Source: Pedobacter sp. MR2016-24
Lineage (GTDB): Bacteria; Bacteroidota; Bacteroidia; Sphingobacteriales; Sphingobacteriaceae
Assembly: GCF_026239655.1 (NCBI RefSeq)
Contig: NZ_JAPIVO010000001.1
Span: 124,001 to 188,000, forward strand
Reading direction: 5' to 3'
Length of the DNA: 64,000 bases
Positions 47,139 to 56,240 of this stretch are shown piece by piece. Positions within the stretch are counted from its first letter, which is position 1. Every line of letters starts with the position of its first letter. A model generated the notes under the pieces. It was given only the letters and a program-made list of their open reading frames with translations, searched no databases and was not told the origin of the DNA. The position numbers were made by a program, and so were the translations under genes.

Positions 47139-48368
47139 TTACCCTAAAGGGTAAAACGTAAGTGTACTTAGATTTTTTTCGTCCAGAATTTCCTCTGCAA
47201 TTGCAGCCATTTCAGTAGTGGTGACAGCCTCGATCTTTTTAAAGACAGTCTCCAGGCTATCAATTTTGTCATAGTCGATCAGGCTCTTCGCCATAGAAAC
47301 GATTAAACCAATCCTGTTTTCCTCACCAAGGGCAATCTGGCCGATAAACTTATTCTTTGATTTCTGCAGTTGACTTTCAGTAAGTGGCTTCTCTTTAATC
47401 TTCTTGAACTCTTTATAAATCAGCGATAATGCTTTTTCTACTTTTTCCTTATCCGTGCCGAAATACAAAGTGAATATGCCTGTATCGCTCAAAGGACTGT
47501 AACCCGATTCTATACTGTAAGCAATACCATGTTTCTCTCTGATCTGTAAGTTAAGGATTGAGCTCATTCCCGTGCCGCATAGCAGGTTATTTAGCAACAG
47601 CAGTCCTGTTTTATAGGGATGGTGTAATGAGTAAGCCTGAGAGCCGATAATAGTATGGGCCTGGGAGATTGGTTTGGGAAATTGATCATTAAAAAAAGGA
47701 GCAGGTACCGGCGCTTTCCTGTCTGGCCGATGCAGATTTTCTTTGATACGGGCATAATGTTTTTCGCCAATCTTCACCACTTTGGAAAGCGGATAGTTGC
47801 CCAGTACTGCAACTACCATTTTATCCGTATGGTAATTTGTTGCGATAAAATCCTTAATGTCTTTCCTGGAAAGCTTTTCTACGCTTTCTGTTGTTCCAAG
47901 GATGTTTCTGCCCAGCGGGTGACCTGCAAAAACAAGATCTTCAAAGTCGTCATATATCGCTTCTTCAGGCTGGTCCAGATAAGAGGCGATTTCATCCAGG
48001 ATCACACCTTTTTCCTTCTCCAGTTCATCTTCCGGAAAAGTTGAATGAAATACAATATCATTAAAAAGTTCCAGCGTTCTTTCCAGGTAAGGATTCAGAA
48101 ATGAAGCATGGATGCAGGTATATTCTTTAGTGGTATAAGCATTCAGATCTGCCCCAACATCTTCAAGCCTGCTTAATATCTGGTTGGTACTGCGTTTTTC
48201 TGTGCGTTTGAAGATCAAATGCTCAATAAAATGTGCTAAACCAGCCTGGTCAGCCGTTTCATCTCTTGATCCGCTATTCACGATAATACAGGCGTGAGAA
48301 ATAGCTGATGCTGATGGTACATGAAGCAGGCGGATGCCATTAGGCAGTGTGTGTACGTTGTATTCCAT
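47139..48368 (-). CDS. M16 family zinc peptidase (insulinase-like)
   Basis: A single-unit M16 peptidase of about 409 residues. The inverted zinc motif HFIEH is at 46-50, with a downstream acidic helix (KGVILDEIASYLDQPEEA) that supplies the further Glu. The second half is a non-catalytic M16C domain. It resembles YmxG/processing-peptidase-like enzymes of unknown substrate. I use the ATG giving MEYNVHTLPNG; an upstream GTG start would overlap a perfect -7 box and is unlikely. Confidence 0.92.
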   Translation of the reverse strand: MEYNVHTLPNGIRLLHVPSASAISHACIIVNSGSRDETADQAGLAHFIEHLIFKRTEKRSTNQILSRLEDVGADLNAYTTKEYTCIHASFLNPYLERTLELFNDIVFHSTFPEDELEKEKGVILDEIASYLDQPEEAIYDDFEDLVFAGHPLGRNILGTTESVEKLSRKDIKDFIATNYHTDKMVVAVLGNYPLSKVVKIGEKHYARIKENLHRPDRKAPVPAPFFNDQFPKPISQAHTIIGSQAYSLHHPYKTGLLLLNNLLCGTGMSSILNLQIREKHGIAYSIESGYSPLSDTGIFTLYFGTDKEKVEKALSLIYKEFKKIKEKPLTESQLQKSKNKFIGQIALGEENRIGLIVSMAKSLIDYDKIDSLETVFKKIEAVTTTEMAAIAEEILDEKNLSTLTFYPLG

Positions 48369-48374
48369 TGACTT

Positions 48375-48383
48375 GCAAAGATA
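48375..48383 (-). promoter_or_regulatory. -7 box 6 bp before the M16 peptidase gene
   Basis: Minus strand TATCTTTGC, an exact TAnnTTTG match, then AAGTCA and ATG. Confidence 0.45.
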
Positions 48384-48417
48384 CAGAATCACATTGCTAA
48401 GCGATTGTAATTTTTAC

Positions 48418-49593
48418 TTAAAATCCACTGCTTGAGCCACCCCCGCCAAAATCACCCCCGCCAAATCTGTTTTCTGCAGGTGCAGGACCATCCGAAAAGG
48501 TTTCGGTGATCAGCAGGGACTCTACATTGATTTTATCCAGCATATGATTTTCGTTCAGGTCTTCATAGGTAAAACCATGTTTAGGGGTCTTTAAATACCT
48601 TCTGATGGTGTAGGATATGGCAAGAAAAGCAGCGCCGCCAAGGGCTAAAGTCACTTCAATAGGTGCCACATGATAGTATATTTTAAAAGTGAATACCGCA
48701 GCAGCAATCAGCAGCATGCCTGCCCTGAGCATAATTACATCTTTCTTTTTTAGTCCCCAGCCGATGTAAACAAAAGGAAGTAAGACCGACCATATCCAGA
48801 AGAAAGGTGCAAAGGGAAGCGAACCCGGACTATCTTCATTGGTATCAAACAACATATTGCCCAGGTTTTGAACTACAAAGTAATTGCCGGCAAGATAAAG
48901 TGTAAGGAGACTAATGATTTGCACTACATCCAGACAGGAAAGATAATAGATGGCTTTGGCACTCTTCCCTGCCATGCGGGCGAAGAACCAGCTGGCAAAA
49001 GAGACTGCAATCAGCAAAAAGGGCAGCGTTGCAGAGCCAAAGGCACCAATACGATTCCATTCCATCGCAATGAAGGCAAAAAATGCCAGAAAGCAAACCG
49101 CGGCGGCTAATGCATCCGAAAAACGCAGCGTATAATATAAGCCCAGCAGACAAACTACTCCTGCAACGGATAAAAAGTAAGACGTATCATCAATTGTAGA
49201 ATGTGAAAATGCAGGCCAGAGAAAAGCGCTTAAAAAGAATCCTGCAGAAATCCAGATCAAAGCATCATCAATCCCGGAGCGGTAATGTTTATTGGTTTTA
49301 ACCACAAATTCCAGTGCGGCATAACTGATAAGTCCCAGGACAAGAATATAACCCCAATTATCTACTAAATTTGAGAGCATAAGTGAAATCAATCCGACAG
49401 AGAAAGAAACAGTAATACAGGTCAGTATAAAGAGACCACTCCGGATAAAGAAATTAGGGGTGTAAAAAGAAACAGGATAAGCGGCAGACACTTTTTTTAA
49501 CTCGTCATTATCCATCATATTCATATGCAGCGCATTACTGGCTTGCTGTTGTATAATCAGGTTGTCCAGATTGGTTTTATCATAAATAATCAT
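48418..49593 (-). CDS. Polytopic membrane protein with Gly-rich tail (DUF2157 partner)
   Basis: I do not recognise the family. The 391-residue protein has about ten membrane helices from residue 48 to 330, a short polar C-terminal domain, and ends in GGGDFGGGGSSSGF. Tails of this type occur in TPM-domain and DUF2207 membrane proteins; the similarity is only of composition. The start overlaps the stop of the DUF2157 gene as ATGA, so the two are coupled and probably form one complex. Confidence 0.75.
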   Translation of the reverse strand: MIIYDKTNLDNLIIQQQASNALHMNMMDNDELKKVSAAYPVSFYTPNFFIRSGLFILTCITVSFSVGLISLMLSNLVDNWGYILVLGLISYAALEFVVKTNKHYRSGIDDALIWISAGFFLSAFLWPAFSHSTIDDTSYFLSVAGVVCLLGLYYTLRFSDALAAAVCFLAFFAFIAMEWNRIGAFGSATLPFLLIAVSFASWFFARMAGKSAKAIYYLSCLDVVQIISLLTLYLAGNYFVVQNLGNMLFDTNEDSPGSLPFAPFFWIWSVLLPFVYIGWGLKKKDVIMLRAGMLLIAAAVFTFKIYYHVAPIEVTLALGGAAFLAISYTIRRYLKTPKHGFTYEDLNENHMLDKINVESLLITETFSDGPAPAENRFGGGDFGGGGSSSGF

Positions 49594-50570
49594 ACCTCTT
49601 TTATTTTTTTATTTAACCGGATTAAAAATATAACAAGCCCTATTGACGAAAGTGTAAAATACAGGAAGCCAAAAATGATATTATCATTATCGCGCATACT
49701 GTCGAGTCCCCTGATAACCAAACTGCTAATCGTAAAATAGCTGTAAAGTATGGTCAGCAGCAGGAAATAAAAGGATTTATTTTTTACGGCATCCAGATAT
49801 AAGAGATAAGCCAGAACAAAAACACCTAACAGCCATAAAACACATGATGGCTGCTCATAATGGAAGAAATAACCGCTTAACAGGGAAATAAATCCAATAT
49901 GAACACCAAAGTGGAGATAGTTGAATTTGAAATGTTTTTTGAAATTGTAACGTTCCGAAAGGAAGGCAACGGCCAATAATATAATGGCCAGCAGTAAGTA
50001 AACATTAATCAGCGATGGATCATCATAAGTTCCAGCGCTCAGTAATGCTTTAGGTGTTGCGGCTACCCCCATGTAAATGGCCATGTTGGTAATGGCTAGC
50101 CCCAGTATTCCCTGATGATCAAACTGATAAGCAACATAATACAATACCAGCATAGGGATGAGCGTGGCGAGCCCGTAATGGTCGCCGAAGACAGTATACT
50201 GAAACTGCAGATAACCCAGAAAGCTGACAAAACTCAGGCAGCCCAATAGCAGGATATAATCAAAAAATGAGTCAGGTGATTTTACTTTTTCCCTGTCAAA
50301 AGTTTTTTTCCTTTTAAAGCAGTAAAAAAAACAGCTGGCACTCAGGAGGGCAATCATTAATAAGATCACCTGGTGACCAATAGTATCAATGTTTTTGTAA
50401 ATCAATATTCCTAAACCGGAGCTCAGTAACATCACGCCTAAATACAAAAGCGTTTTCAACTCCCAGTGTACAGAAAATAGGGGATGATCATGTCTTTCTT
50501 TCACTTTTGCAAGTGATGTATCACTGATCAGTCCTTCCTCATGTAATTTTTTATATAAGTCAAAATTCAT
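49590..50570 (-). CDS. DUF2157 domain membrane protein
   Basis: A 326-residue protein. A soluble N-terminus (LYKKLHEEGLISDTSLAKV) resembles the usual DUF2157 start, followed by eight or nine membrane helices from about residue 40. The function is unknown. It is the first gene of a two-gene unit with the Gly-tailed partner. It is divergent from htpG over a long spacer that holds the repeat array described separately. Confidence 0.8.
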   Translation of the reverse strand: MNFDLYKKLHEEGLISDTSLAKVKERHDHPLFSVHWELKTLLYLGVMLLSSGLGILIYKNIDTIGHQVILLMIALLSASCFFYCFKRKKTFDREKVKSPDSFFDYILLLGCLSFVSFLGYLQFQYTVFGDHYGLATLIPMLVLYYVAYQFDHQGILGLAITNMAIYMGVAATPKALLSAGTYDDPSLINVYLLLAIILLAVAFLSERYNFKKHFKFNYLHFGVHIGFISLLSGYFFHYEQPSCVLWLLGVFVLAYLLYLDAVKNKSFYFLLLTILYSYFTISSLVIRGLDSMRDNDNIIFGFLYFTLSSIGLVIFLIRLNKKIKEV

Positions 50571-50834
50571 ATCAGACAGGCAATATATTATTCAATTATG
50601 TAATCATACGAAAAAGATTTTGTTAAATTGAGGGCGACTGAAAAAATTGAAAAACAGGATTGAAAAACTTATCTTTAATCCCGGGCATATTTAGCCTGAC
50701 TATTCTTTTTATCCATCAATGGCTTTTTCAGGACAAGGCCAGAATTTACAGGTGCTGTTCTGAAAATCAGAAAGGTACTGTTTCCAGTAGTGCTGGTATT
50801 CAGGCTCTGGTTTTACTCATAATTTGAACGGATA

Positions 50835-50960
50835 TACGACGAGAGTAAGTCGGGATGGAAGCACATTGGAAGCAGGGTGGAAGCACGTTAAAAGCACGTT
50901 TTTCCAGAGAAACCTGCTTTTGACGTGCTTGCATCATTCATCGTGTCTGCTTGCAATGCA
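50835..50960. repeat. 11-bp-period array forming an inverted repeat
   Basis: Left half: GGAAGCA-type words start at 50857, 50868, 50879 and 50890, exactly 11 bp apart (units GGAAGCACATT, GGAAGCAGGGT, GGAAGCACGTT, AAAAGCACGTT). Right half: the complement TGCTT is at 50915, 50926 and 50948, also in an 11-bp register. The inner arms 50881-50901 and 50910-50930 match at 19 of 21 positions around an 8-base loop. Confidence 0.8.
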
Positions 50961-51101
50961 CACTATACCCACGCTACATCCCATACCCTTCCGGCTTAAT
51001 CTTGGGGCAGACCCAAGCCTGCCTTAACCCTGTTCCTTTAGTAAACATACAATCCCTTTCGTGTATCCTTTTACCGGAAAACATATTCCTAAGCAAATTA
51101 C

Positions 51102-51114
51102 TGTCAATTTGACA
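51102..51114. promoter_or_regulatory. Inverted repeat before htpG
   Basis: TGTCA-ATT-TGACA, 61 bp upstream of the start codon; possible operator. Confidence 0.3.
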
Positions 51115-51124
51115 AAAAAAATGT

Positions 51125-51141
51125 TTGGAACATCCCTTGAT
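51125..51141 (+). promoter_or_regulatory. Sigma-54-like -24/-12 sequence before htpG
   Basis: TTGGAAC and TTGAT have the -24 GG and -12 G at the right spacing (12 bp), but the -12 element is GA instead of GC. It lies about 34 bp before the start. Confidence 0.25.
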
Positions 51142-51174
51142 ATGGCTGGTATGTACTTAAAAATGAGTTAATAT

Positions 51175-53064
51175 ATGAGCATAGAAGAAAAGGGAAGTAT
51201 TTCCATACACACCGAAAACATTTTTCCCATTATTAAGAAGTTCCTTTACTCTGATAATGAGATATTCCTGCGTGAATTAGTTTCCAATGCAGTTGATGCG
51301 GTACAAAAGATCAAACGTTTAGCTGCACTGGGTCAGTATGATGGAGAGCTGGGCAATCCAATTGTTGAAGTAGCTTTGGATGAAGAGAAAAAAACAATTA
51401 CCATTAGTGATAGTGGTTTGGGGATGACAGCTGAAGAGATCAAGAAATATATCAACCAGGTAGCATTTTCGGGCGCAAGCGAATTTGTAGAGAAATTCAA
51501 GGATGCTAAAGATGCCAATGAAATCATCGGTAAATTTGGATTGGGTTTCTATTCTGCATTTATGGTAGCTGATCTGGTTGAAATACAGACTTTATCCTAC
51601 CAGGAAGGTGCTGAGCCGGCACGTTGGGTTTGTGATGGCAGTACAACTTATGAAATCACTGAAGGTAGCCGCACCACTCGTGGAACGGATATTATTCTGC
51701 ATATCAATACTGAATCTGAAGAATTCCTGAGCAAAAGCAAACTGGAAGAGATTCTTGATAAATATGGTAAGTTCTTACCTGTGCCGATTAAATTTGGTAC
51801 TAAAACAGAACAAATTCCTGATGGCGAAGATGAAGAAGGCAAGCCTAAACATGTTGCGGTAGAAACTGATAATATTATCAATACCACTAACCCGATATGG
51901 ACAAAAGCACCTGCAGATTTGTCAGATCAGGATTATCTTGATTTTTATAAACAATTATATCCTTTCTCTGAAGATCCTTTGTTCTGGATTCACCTGAATG
52001 TTGATTATCCTTTTAACTTAACGGGAGTACTTTACTTCCCGAAAGTGAAAAACGACTTCGATATGCAGCGCAATAAGATCAAATTGTTTAGTCGCCAGGT
52101 ATTCATTACTGATGAGGTTAAAGACATCGTTCCTGAATTCCTGATGTTATTACATGGTGTGATCGATTCTCCTGATATTCCACTTAACGTATCAAGAAGC
52201 TTCCTGCAGGCAGATAGTAATGTGAAGAAGATCAATAGCTATATCACTAAAAAAGTAGCTGATAAATTACATGAGCTCTTCAATAAAGACCGTAAAGGCT
52301 ATGAAGAAAAATGGGGTGATATCGGACTTTTCGTAAAATACGGAATGGTGAGCGAAGAGAAATTCAATGATAAAGCGAAGGACTTTGCACTGTTGACCAA
52401 TACTAAAAACGAGCATTTCACATTAGATGAATACCGTGAAAAAGTACAGGCGATACAGACTGATAAAAATGGTCAGGTGGTGTATATCTACAGTAATGAT
52501 CCTGCTAAACAGGATAGCTTTATTCAGGCTGCAAACAAAAAAGATTATGATGTATTGCTGATGAACTCTGCAATTGATAATCACTTTGTCAGCTTCCTGG
52601 AAAATAAACTGGAGAAAACATTATTGAAGCGTGTTGATTCAAGCGTGGCCAGTAAACTGATTGAAAAAGATGAGCTGGTGGAATCTGTATTAACAGAAGA
52701 ACAGTCGGCCAAAGTGAAAGAAGTTTTCGAGAAAGCAATTGTTAAACCAGGTTTCCAGGTAGAGATTGTAGGTCTTAACCCGGAAGAATTTCCTGTTACA
52801 GTGACTATGGACGAATTTATGCGCCGCATGAAAGATATGGCACAAATGGGTGGAGGAATGAGTTTCTATGGGAATATGCCAGATAGCTATAAAGTGGCGA
52901 TCAACGGTAACCATAAACTCGTGAACCGAATTCTGAAAACTGAAGATGCAGATGAGCAAAGTGCTTTAGCTAAACAAGCTGTAGATCTTGCCTTACTTTC
53001 ACAAGGAATGTTAACCGGAGCAGAATTAACGGCATTTGTTAACCGCTCTGTAGAGTTAATCTAA
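51175..53064 (+). CDS. htpG: Molecular chaperone HtpG (Hsp90)
   Basis: HtpG is the bacterial Hsp90. The 629-residue protein has the N-terminal GHKL ATP-binding blocks: FLRELVSNAVDAVQKI (with Val where most have Ser), ISDSGLGMTAEEI and IGKFGLGFYSAFMVA. Middle-domain motifs such as NVSRSFLQAD and a dimerisation domain follow. It is preceded by a long regulatory spacer and followed by a strong bidirectional hairpin. Confidence 0.97.
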   Translation: MSIEEKGSISIHTENIFPIIKKFLYSDNEIFLRELVSNAVDAVQKIKRLAALGQYDGELGNPIVEVALDEEKKTITISDSGLGMTAEEIKKYINQVAFSGASEFVEKFKDAKDANEIIGKFGLGFYSAFMVADLVEIQTLSYQEGAEPARWVCDGSTTYEITEGSRTTRGTDIILHINTESEEFLSKSKLEEILDKYGKFLPVPIKFGTKTEQIPDGEDEEGKPKHVAVETDNIINTTNPIWTKAPADLSDQDYLDFYKQLYPFSEDPLFWIHLNVDYPFNLTGVLYFPKVKNDFDMQRNKIKLFSRQVFITDEVKDIVPEFLMLLHGVIDSPDIPLNVSRSFLQADSNVKKINSYITKKVADKLHELFNKDRKGYEEKWGDIGLFVKYGMVSEEKFNDKAKDFALLTNTKNEHFTLDEYREKVQAIQTDKNGQVVYIYSNDPAKQDSFIQAANKKDYDVLLMNSAIDNHFVSFLENKLEKTLLKRVDSSVASKLIEKDELVESVLTEEQSAKVKEVFEKAIVKPGFQVEIVGLNPEEFPVTVTMDEFMRRMKDMAQMGGGMSFYGNMPDSYKVAINGNHKLVNRILKTEDADEQSALAKQAVDLALLSQGMLTGAELTAFVNRSVELI

Positions 53065-53099
53065 TCATTTACCTGTGCATAGATTGCACATATAAACAT

Positions 53100-53134
53100 A
53101 AACCCCGCAGTCTGATAAAGGCTGCGGGGTTTTT
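53100..53134. terminator. Bidirectional terminator between htpG and the S9 peptidase gene
   Basis: AAACCCCGCAG and CTGCGGGGTTT pair perfectly over 11 bp around an 11-base loop, with T-runs or A-runs on both sides, so it can serve both converging genes. Confidence 0.9.
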
Positions 53135-53147
53135 ACTGGCATTTAAT

Positions 53148-55295
53148 TTATTTGCTAATGCCTTCCAAAGCGAAGAGGAAAGCATAATTGAGCGCAATAT
53201 CCTTTAAATAATCAAACCTGCCAGAGGCACCACCATGCCCAAATTCCATATTGGTTTTAAGGAGCAGGATATTCTTATCCGTTTTTTCGGCGCGTAATTT
53301 TGCTACCCATTTAGCCGGTTCAAAATATTGTACCTGGCTGTCATGCAGTCCCGTAGTCACCAGCATATTAGGGTATGCCTTTTTCTGGATATTCTCATAT
53401 GGAGAATAACTTTTCATGTAATGGTATGCATCTGCTTTTTTAGGATTTCCCCATTCATCAAATTCATTGGTGGTCAGTGGAATACTTTCATCCAGCATGG
53501 TATTCACCACATCAACAAAAGGTACCTGTGCAATTATACCATTCCACAGCTCAGGCTCAAGATTGATGATTGCACCCATTAAGAGTCCCCCGGCACTGCC
53601 ACCCTGTGCATACAGGTGCGCCGGACTAGTGAATTTTTCTGCGACGAGATACTTTCCGCAATCGATAAAATCGGTGAAGGTGTTCATTTTTTTCATCAGT
53701 TTACCTTCTTCGTACCAGGCCCTGCCCATTTCCTGTCCGCCACGGATATGTGCAATAGCGTACACAAAACCTCTGTTGAGCAGGCTCAGGTTATTGATGG
53801 AGAATGCCGCATCGATACTATGACCATAAGAGCCATAAGCATATAAAAGCAGTGGCGCATTTCCGTCCTTTACAAGGCCTTTTTTATAGACAATAGATAT
53901 CGGAACCTTAGTTCCGTCTTTTGCTGTCGCATATAAGCGCTCAGTAGTATAATCTTCCGCATTATAACCACCTACTACTACCTGCTGCTTCATCAATTTC
54001 TTCGCCTTGGTCTCCATATCATAATCAAATGTGGATACCGGGGTCGTCATCGAAGTATAAATATAACGCAAGGTCTTACTGTTATATTCCGGATTGTTTC
54101 CTACAGCAGCAGTATAAGCGGGTTCTTCAAATTCAATATAATGTTCGTTGCCATTTACATTCCGGATTCTTAATTGTGCCAATCCGTTTTTACGTTCTGA
54201 GATGACGATGAAATCTTTGAATTCATCAACTCCTTCCACCAGGACATCCTTACGGTGAGCAATCACTTCTTTCCAGTGCGCTTTACCTGTCTGATCCAGC
54301 GGGCATTCCATTAGTCTAAAGTTTTTTGCATTCCAATTGGTCAGGATCAGGAATTTATCTGCCAGTGGGGTAACACTGTATAAGACGTCTTTTGTTCTTG
54401 GTGTAAAAACGGTGAAGGCAGCATCAGGCTGATCAGCAGGAATCATCCTGGCTTCTGAAGATAAAGTAGCAGAAGAATAAATAAAGATATACTTGCCTGA
54501 TTTAGATTTATCTACGCCAATATAATTTGATTTGTCTTTTTCTTCATATACAACAGGATCTTTTGTAGCATCAGTTCCCAGACGGTGTTTCTGAATTTTC
54601 TCGCTTAATAAAGTTACAGGATGTTTGGCTGTATAAAATAAAGTCTTGTTATCCGCCGCCCAAACAGGATCACCCTCTGTATTCTGGATATGGTCCGCTA
54701 ACATGGCTCCCGTTTCCAGATTTTTGACCTGGATGGTGTATTGTCTCCGGGAGACATTGTCTACGCCGTAAGCCAGTAATTTATTGTCAGGACTAATACT
54801 GAAGCCTGTAGCGGAATAATAGGAATGGTCCTTTGCCAAATCATCGATATCAAGCAAAACTTCTTCTGTGGCAGTCAGGCTGCCTTTTTTACGGCAGTAT
54901 TTAAAATACTGTTTGCCTTCTTCTGTTTTGGAATAATAGTAATAGCCGTTCTTAAACACGGGCACAGACTCATCCTTTTCTTTGATCCTGCCCTTCATCT
55001 CTTTAAAAAGATCGGACTGCAGGGCATCAGTACCTTTCATGATCTGATCCAGATAAGTATTCTCTGCTTTCAGATAATCTACCACCTTTGTGCTGTCGGG
55101 ACCCTTTTTAAAATAGTCGATCATCCAGTAGTAATTATCAGTTACGGTATCTCCATGTAAAATTCTGGTGGTAGGTTTGATTTCTGCAACGGGCGCTTTA
55201 ACGTCCGGCCATTTATAAATTTCCATTTTCTTATCTTTGTTTGTACAAGCTATAGTCATGCTAAGTAAGAGCATTCCAGGTAAAATTCTCTTCAT
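53148..55295 (-). CDS. S9 family prolyl oligopeptidase (PtrB-like) lipoprotein
   Basis: A serine peptidase of 715 residues that cuts short peptides. A lipobox near MTIAC (Cys17) suggests membrane anchoring in the periplasm. An N-terminal beta-propeller (about 70-440) is followed by the alpha/beta hydrolase. It has the nucleophile Ser (about 566) in GGSAGGLLMG, a block YGSYGHSIDAAF, RGGQEMGRAWYEEGKLMKK, and His in EFGHGGASGRF. The order and motifs fit oligopeptidase B; specificity for basic residues is inferred, not shown. Confidence 0.92.
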   Translation of the reverse strand: MKRILPGMLLLSMTIACTNKDKKMEIYKWPDVKAPVAEIKPTTRILHGDTVTDNYYWMIDYFKKGPDSTKVVDYLKAENTYLDQIMKGTDALQSDLFKEMKGRIKEKDESVPVFKNGYYYYSKTEEGKQYFKYCRKKGSLTATEEVLLDIDDLAKDHSYYSATGFSISPDNKLLAYGVDNVSRRQYTIQVKNLETGAMLADHIQNTEGDPVWAADNKTLFYTAKHPVTLLSEKIQKHRLGTDATKDPVVYEEKDKSNYIGVDKSKSGKYIFIYSSATLSSEARMIPADQPDAAFTVFTPRTKDVLYSVTPLADKFLILTNWNAKNFRLMECPLDQTGKAHWKEVIAHRKDVLVEGVDEFKDFIVISERKNGLAQLRIRNVNGNEHYIEFEEPAYTAAVGNNPEYNSKTLRYIYTSMTTPVSTFDYDMETKAKKLMKQQVVVGGYNAEDYTTERLYATAKDGTKVPISIVYKKGLVKDGNAPLLLYAYGSYGHSIDAAFSINNLSLLNRGFVYAIAHIRGGQEMGRAWYEEGKLMKKMNTFTDFIDCGKYLVAEKFTSPAHLYAQGGSAGGLLMGAIINLEPELWNGIIAQVPFVDVVNTMLDESIPLTTNEFDEWGNPKKADAYHYMKSYSPYENIQKKAYPNMLVTTGLHDSQVQYFEPAKWVAKLRAEKTDKNILLLKTNMEFGHGGASGRFDYLKDIALNYAFLFALEGISK

Positions 55296-55355
55296 TGCTG
55301 GTTCGGTGTGAAGATTTAGGATAATGCAAATTAAGATTTTATAATCATATCTGAC

Positions 55356-55937
55356 ATGAAGAAATTAATTACGAGAAAGAATATTATCAATGTGATTTTT
55401 GCCGGGCTGCTGCTGATCCTGTTATTTTTGCCCTCGGCGAAAGCAATGGTATTACAGGGACTAATGGGTATTGGTTTTTTCAAGCCTGATACGAATATGG
55501 CGAAAAAGGAGCCTGAAGCAGGGCTTTCGGGAGTTTTATTTAAAGATGCATCTGGCAAGGTGGTTGATCTGGGAGCGTTGAAAGGTAAGGTGGTTTTCCT
55601 GAATTTCTGGGCTGCCTGGTGTCCGCCATGTTTAGCTGAAATGCCTTCAATAAATAAGCTTTATGAACAGTTTAAGGACGACAAAAATGTAGTTTTTATT
55701 TTTGTAGATGCGGATAGTGATTTGCCGAAGGCCAGGGAGTTTATGGAGAGGAGGAAATACCAGCTACCTATTTATGCCGTGGCCAGTGAAATTCCTGATC
55801 AGCTTTTTAAGGGCTCCTTACCCACCACTGTTGTATTAGATAAACAAGGTCGGATAAGTTATAATGAATCAGGCGCCGCAAATTACGGCGACAACAAGTT
55901 TATCGCATTTATGACAAAGCTAAGGGATACGAATTAG
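55356..55937 (+). CDS. TlpA-like thioredoxin-fold protein
   Basis: A 193-residue membrane-anchored thiol-disulfide protein. One helix is at about 12-35, so the catalytic domain is periplasmic. The active site is WCPPC with Cys89 and Cys92 in NFWAAWCPPCLAEMPS. It also has the cis-Pro loop GSLPTTVVLDKQG. Its likely job is cytochrome c maturation or general disulfide reduction, perhaps with the DsbD system 20 kb away. It is divergent from the S9 peptidase over 60 bp. Confidence 0.92.
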   Translation: MKKLITRKNIINVIFAGLLLILLFLPSAKAMVLQGLMGIGFFKPDTNMAKKEPEAGLSGVLFKDASGKVVDLGALKGKVVFLNFWAAWCPPCLAEMPSINKLYEQFKDDKNVVFIFVDADSDLPKAREFMERRKYQLPIYAVASEIPDQLFKGSLPTTVVLDKQGRISYNESGAANYGDNKFIAFMTKLRDTN

Positions 55938-55945
55938 TATATTTG
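55938..55945 (+). promoter_or_regulatory. -7 box before the 55980 gene
   Basis: TATATTTG is an exact TAnnTTTG match directly after the stop of the TlpA-like gene, 34 bp before the next start. Confidence 0.35.
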
Positions 55946-55979
55946 TACACTGATTCATCATTAAACGAATAAAACAACA

Positions 55980-56240
55980 ATGCAAGAACCATTTGATATT
56001 ACTATCGGAACTATTGATTATGCAATTTTTCCTGAAGGGAATGATACTTACGTAGTTTTTAAAGACGGTAAAGAATATTTACAGATACAGAAAGATACGG
56101 AATCTACCTGGCTGAAGCTGGATCCTGAGACTGCACTGCCTTTGTTTGAAGAAAATGCTGAGATCAATGCTATTGGTCAGGCTATCGTTGCTTATGTATC
56201 GGAGCCGGAAGAGGATGAAGATCTGGAGGAAGAATTGTAA
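55980..56240 (+). CDS. Small acidic hypothetical protein
   Basis: An 86-residue acidic protein without a signal peptide. DYAIFPEGNDTYVVFKDGKEYLQI suggests a small beta sheet, followed by a helix and a Glu/Asp-rich tail (EPEEDEDLEEEL). I do not know the family. It ends immediately before the yifB stop on the other strand (0 bp between). Confidence 0.72.
   Translation: MQEPFDITIGTIDYAIFPEGNDTYVVFKDGKEYLQIQKDTESTWLKLDPETALPLFEENAEINAIGQAIVAYVSEPEEDEDLEEEL

Larger units (their letters stand above)
50571..51174. other. Gene-free spacer upstream of htpG
   Basis: This 604-bp divergent spacer contains no convincing ORF. It holds an 11-bp-period array (50835-50960), an inverted repeat TGTCA-ATT-TGACA (51102-51114) and a sigma-54-like sequence (51125-51141). 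The rest is AT-rich with nothing recognised. Confidence 0.6.

Noticed and set aside
50835..50960. CRISPR array
   Set aside because: Units are 11 bp with no spacers, the right half is complementary, and no cas gene is near.
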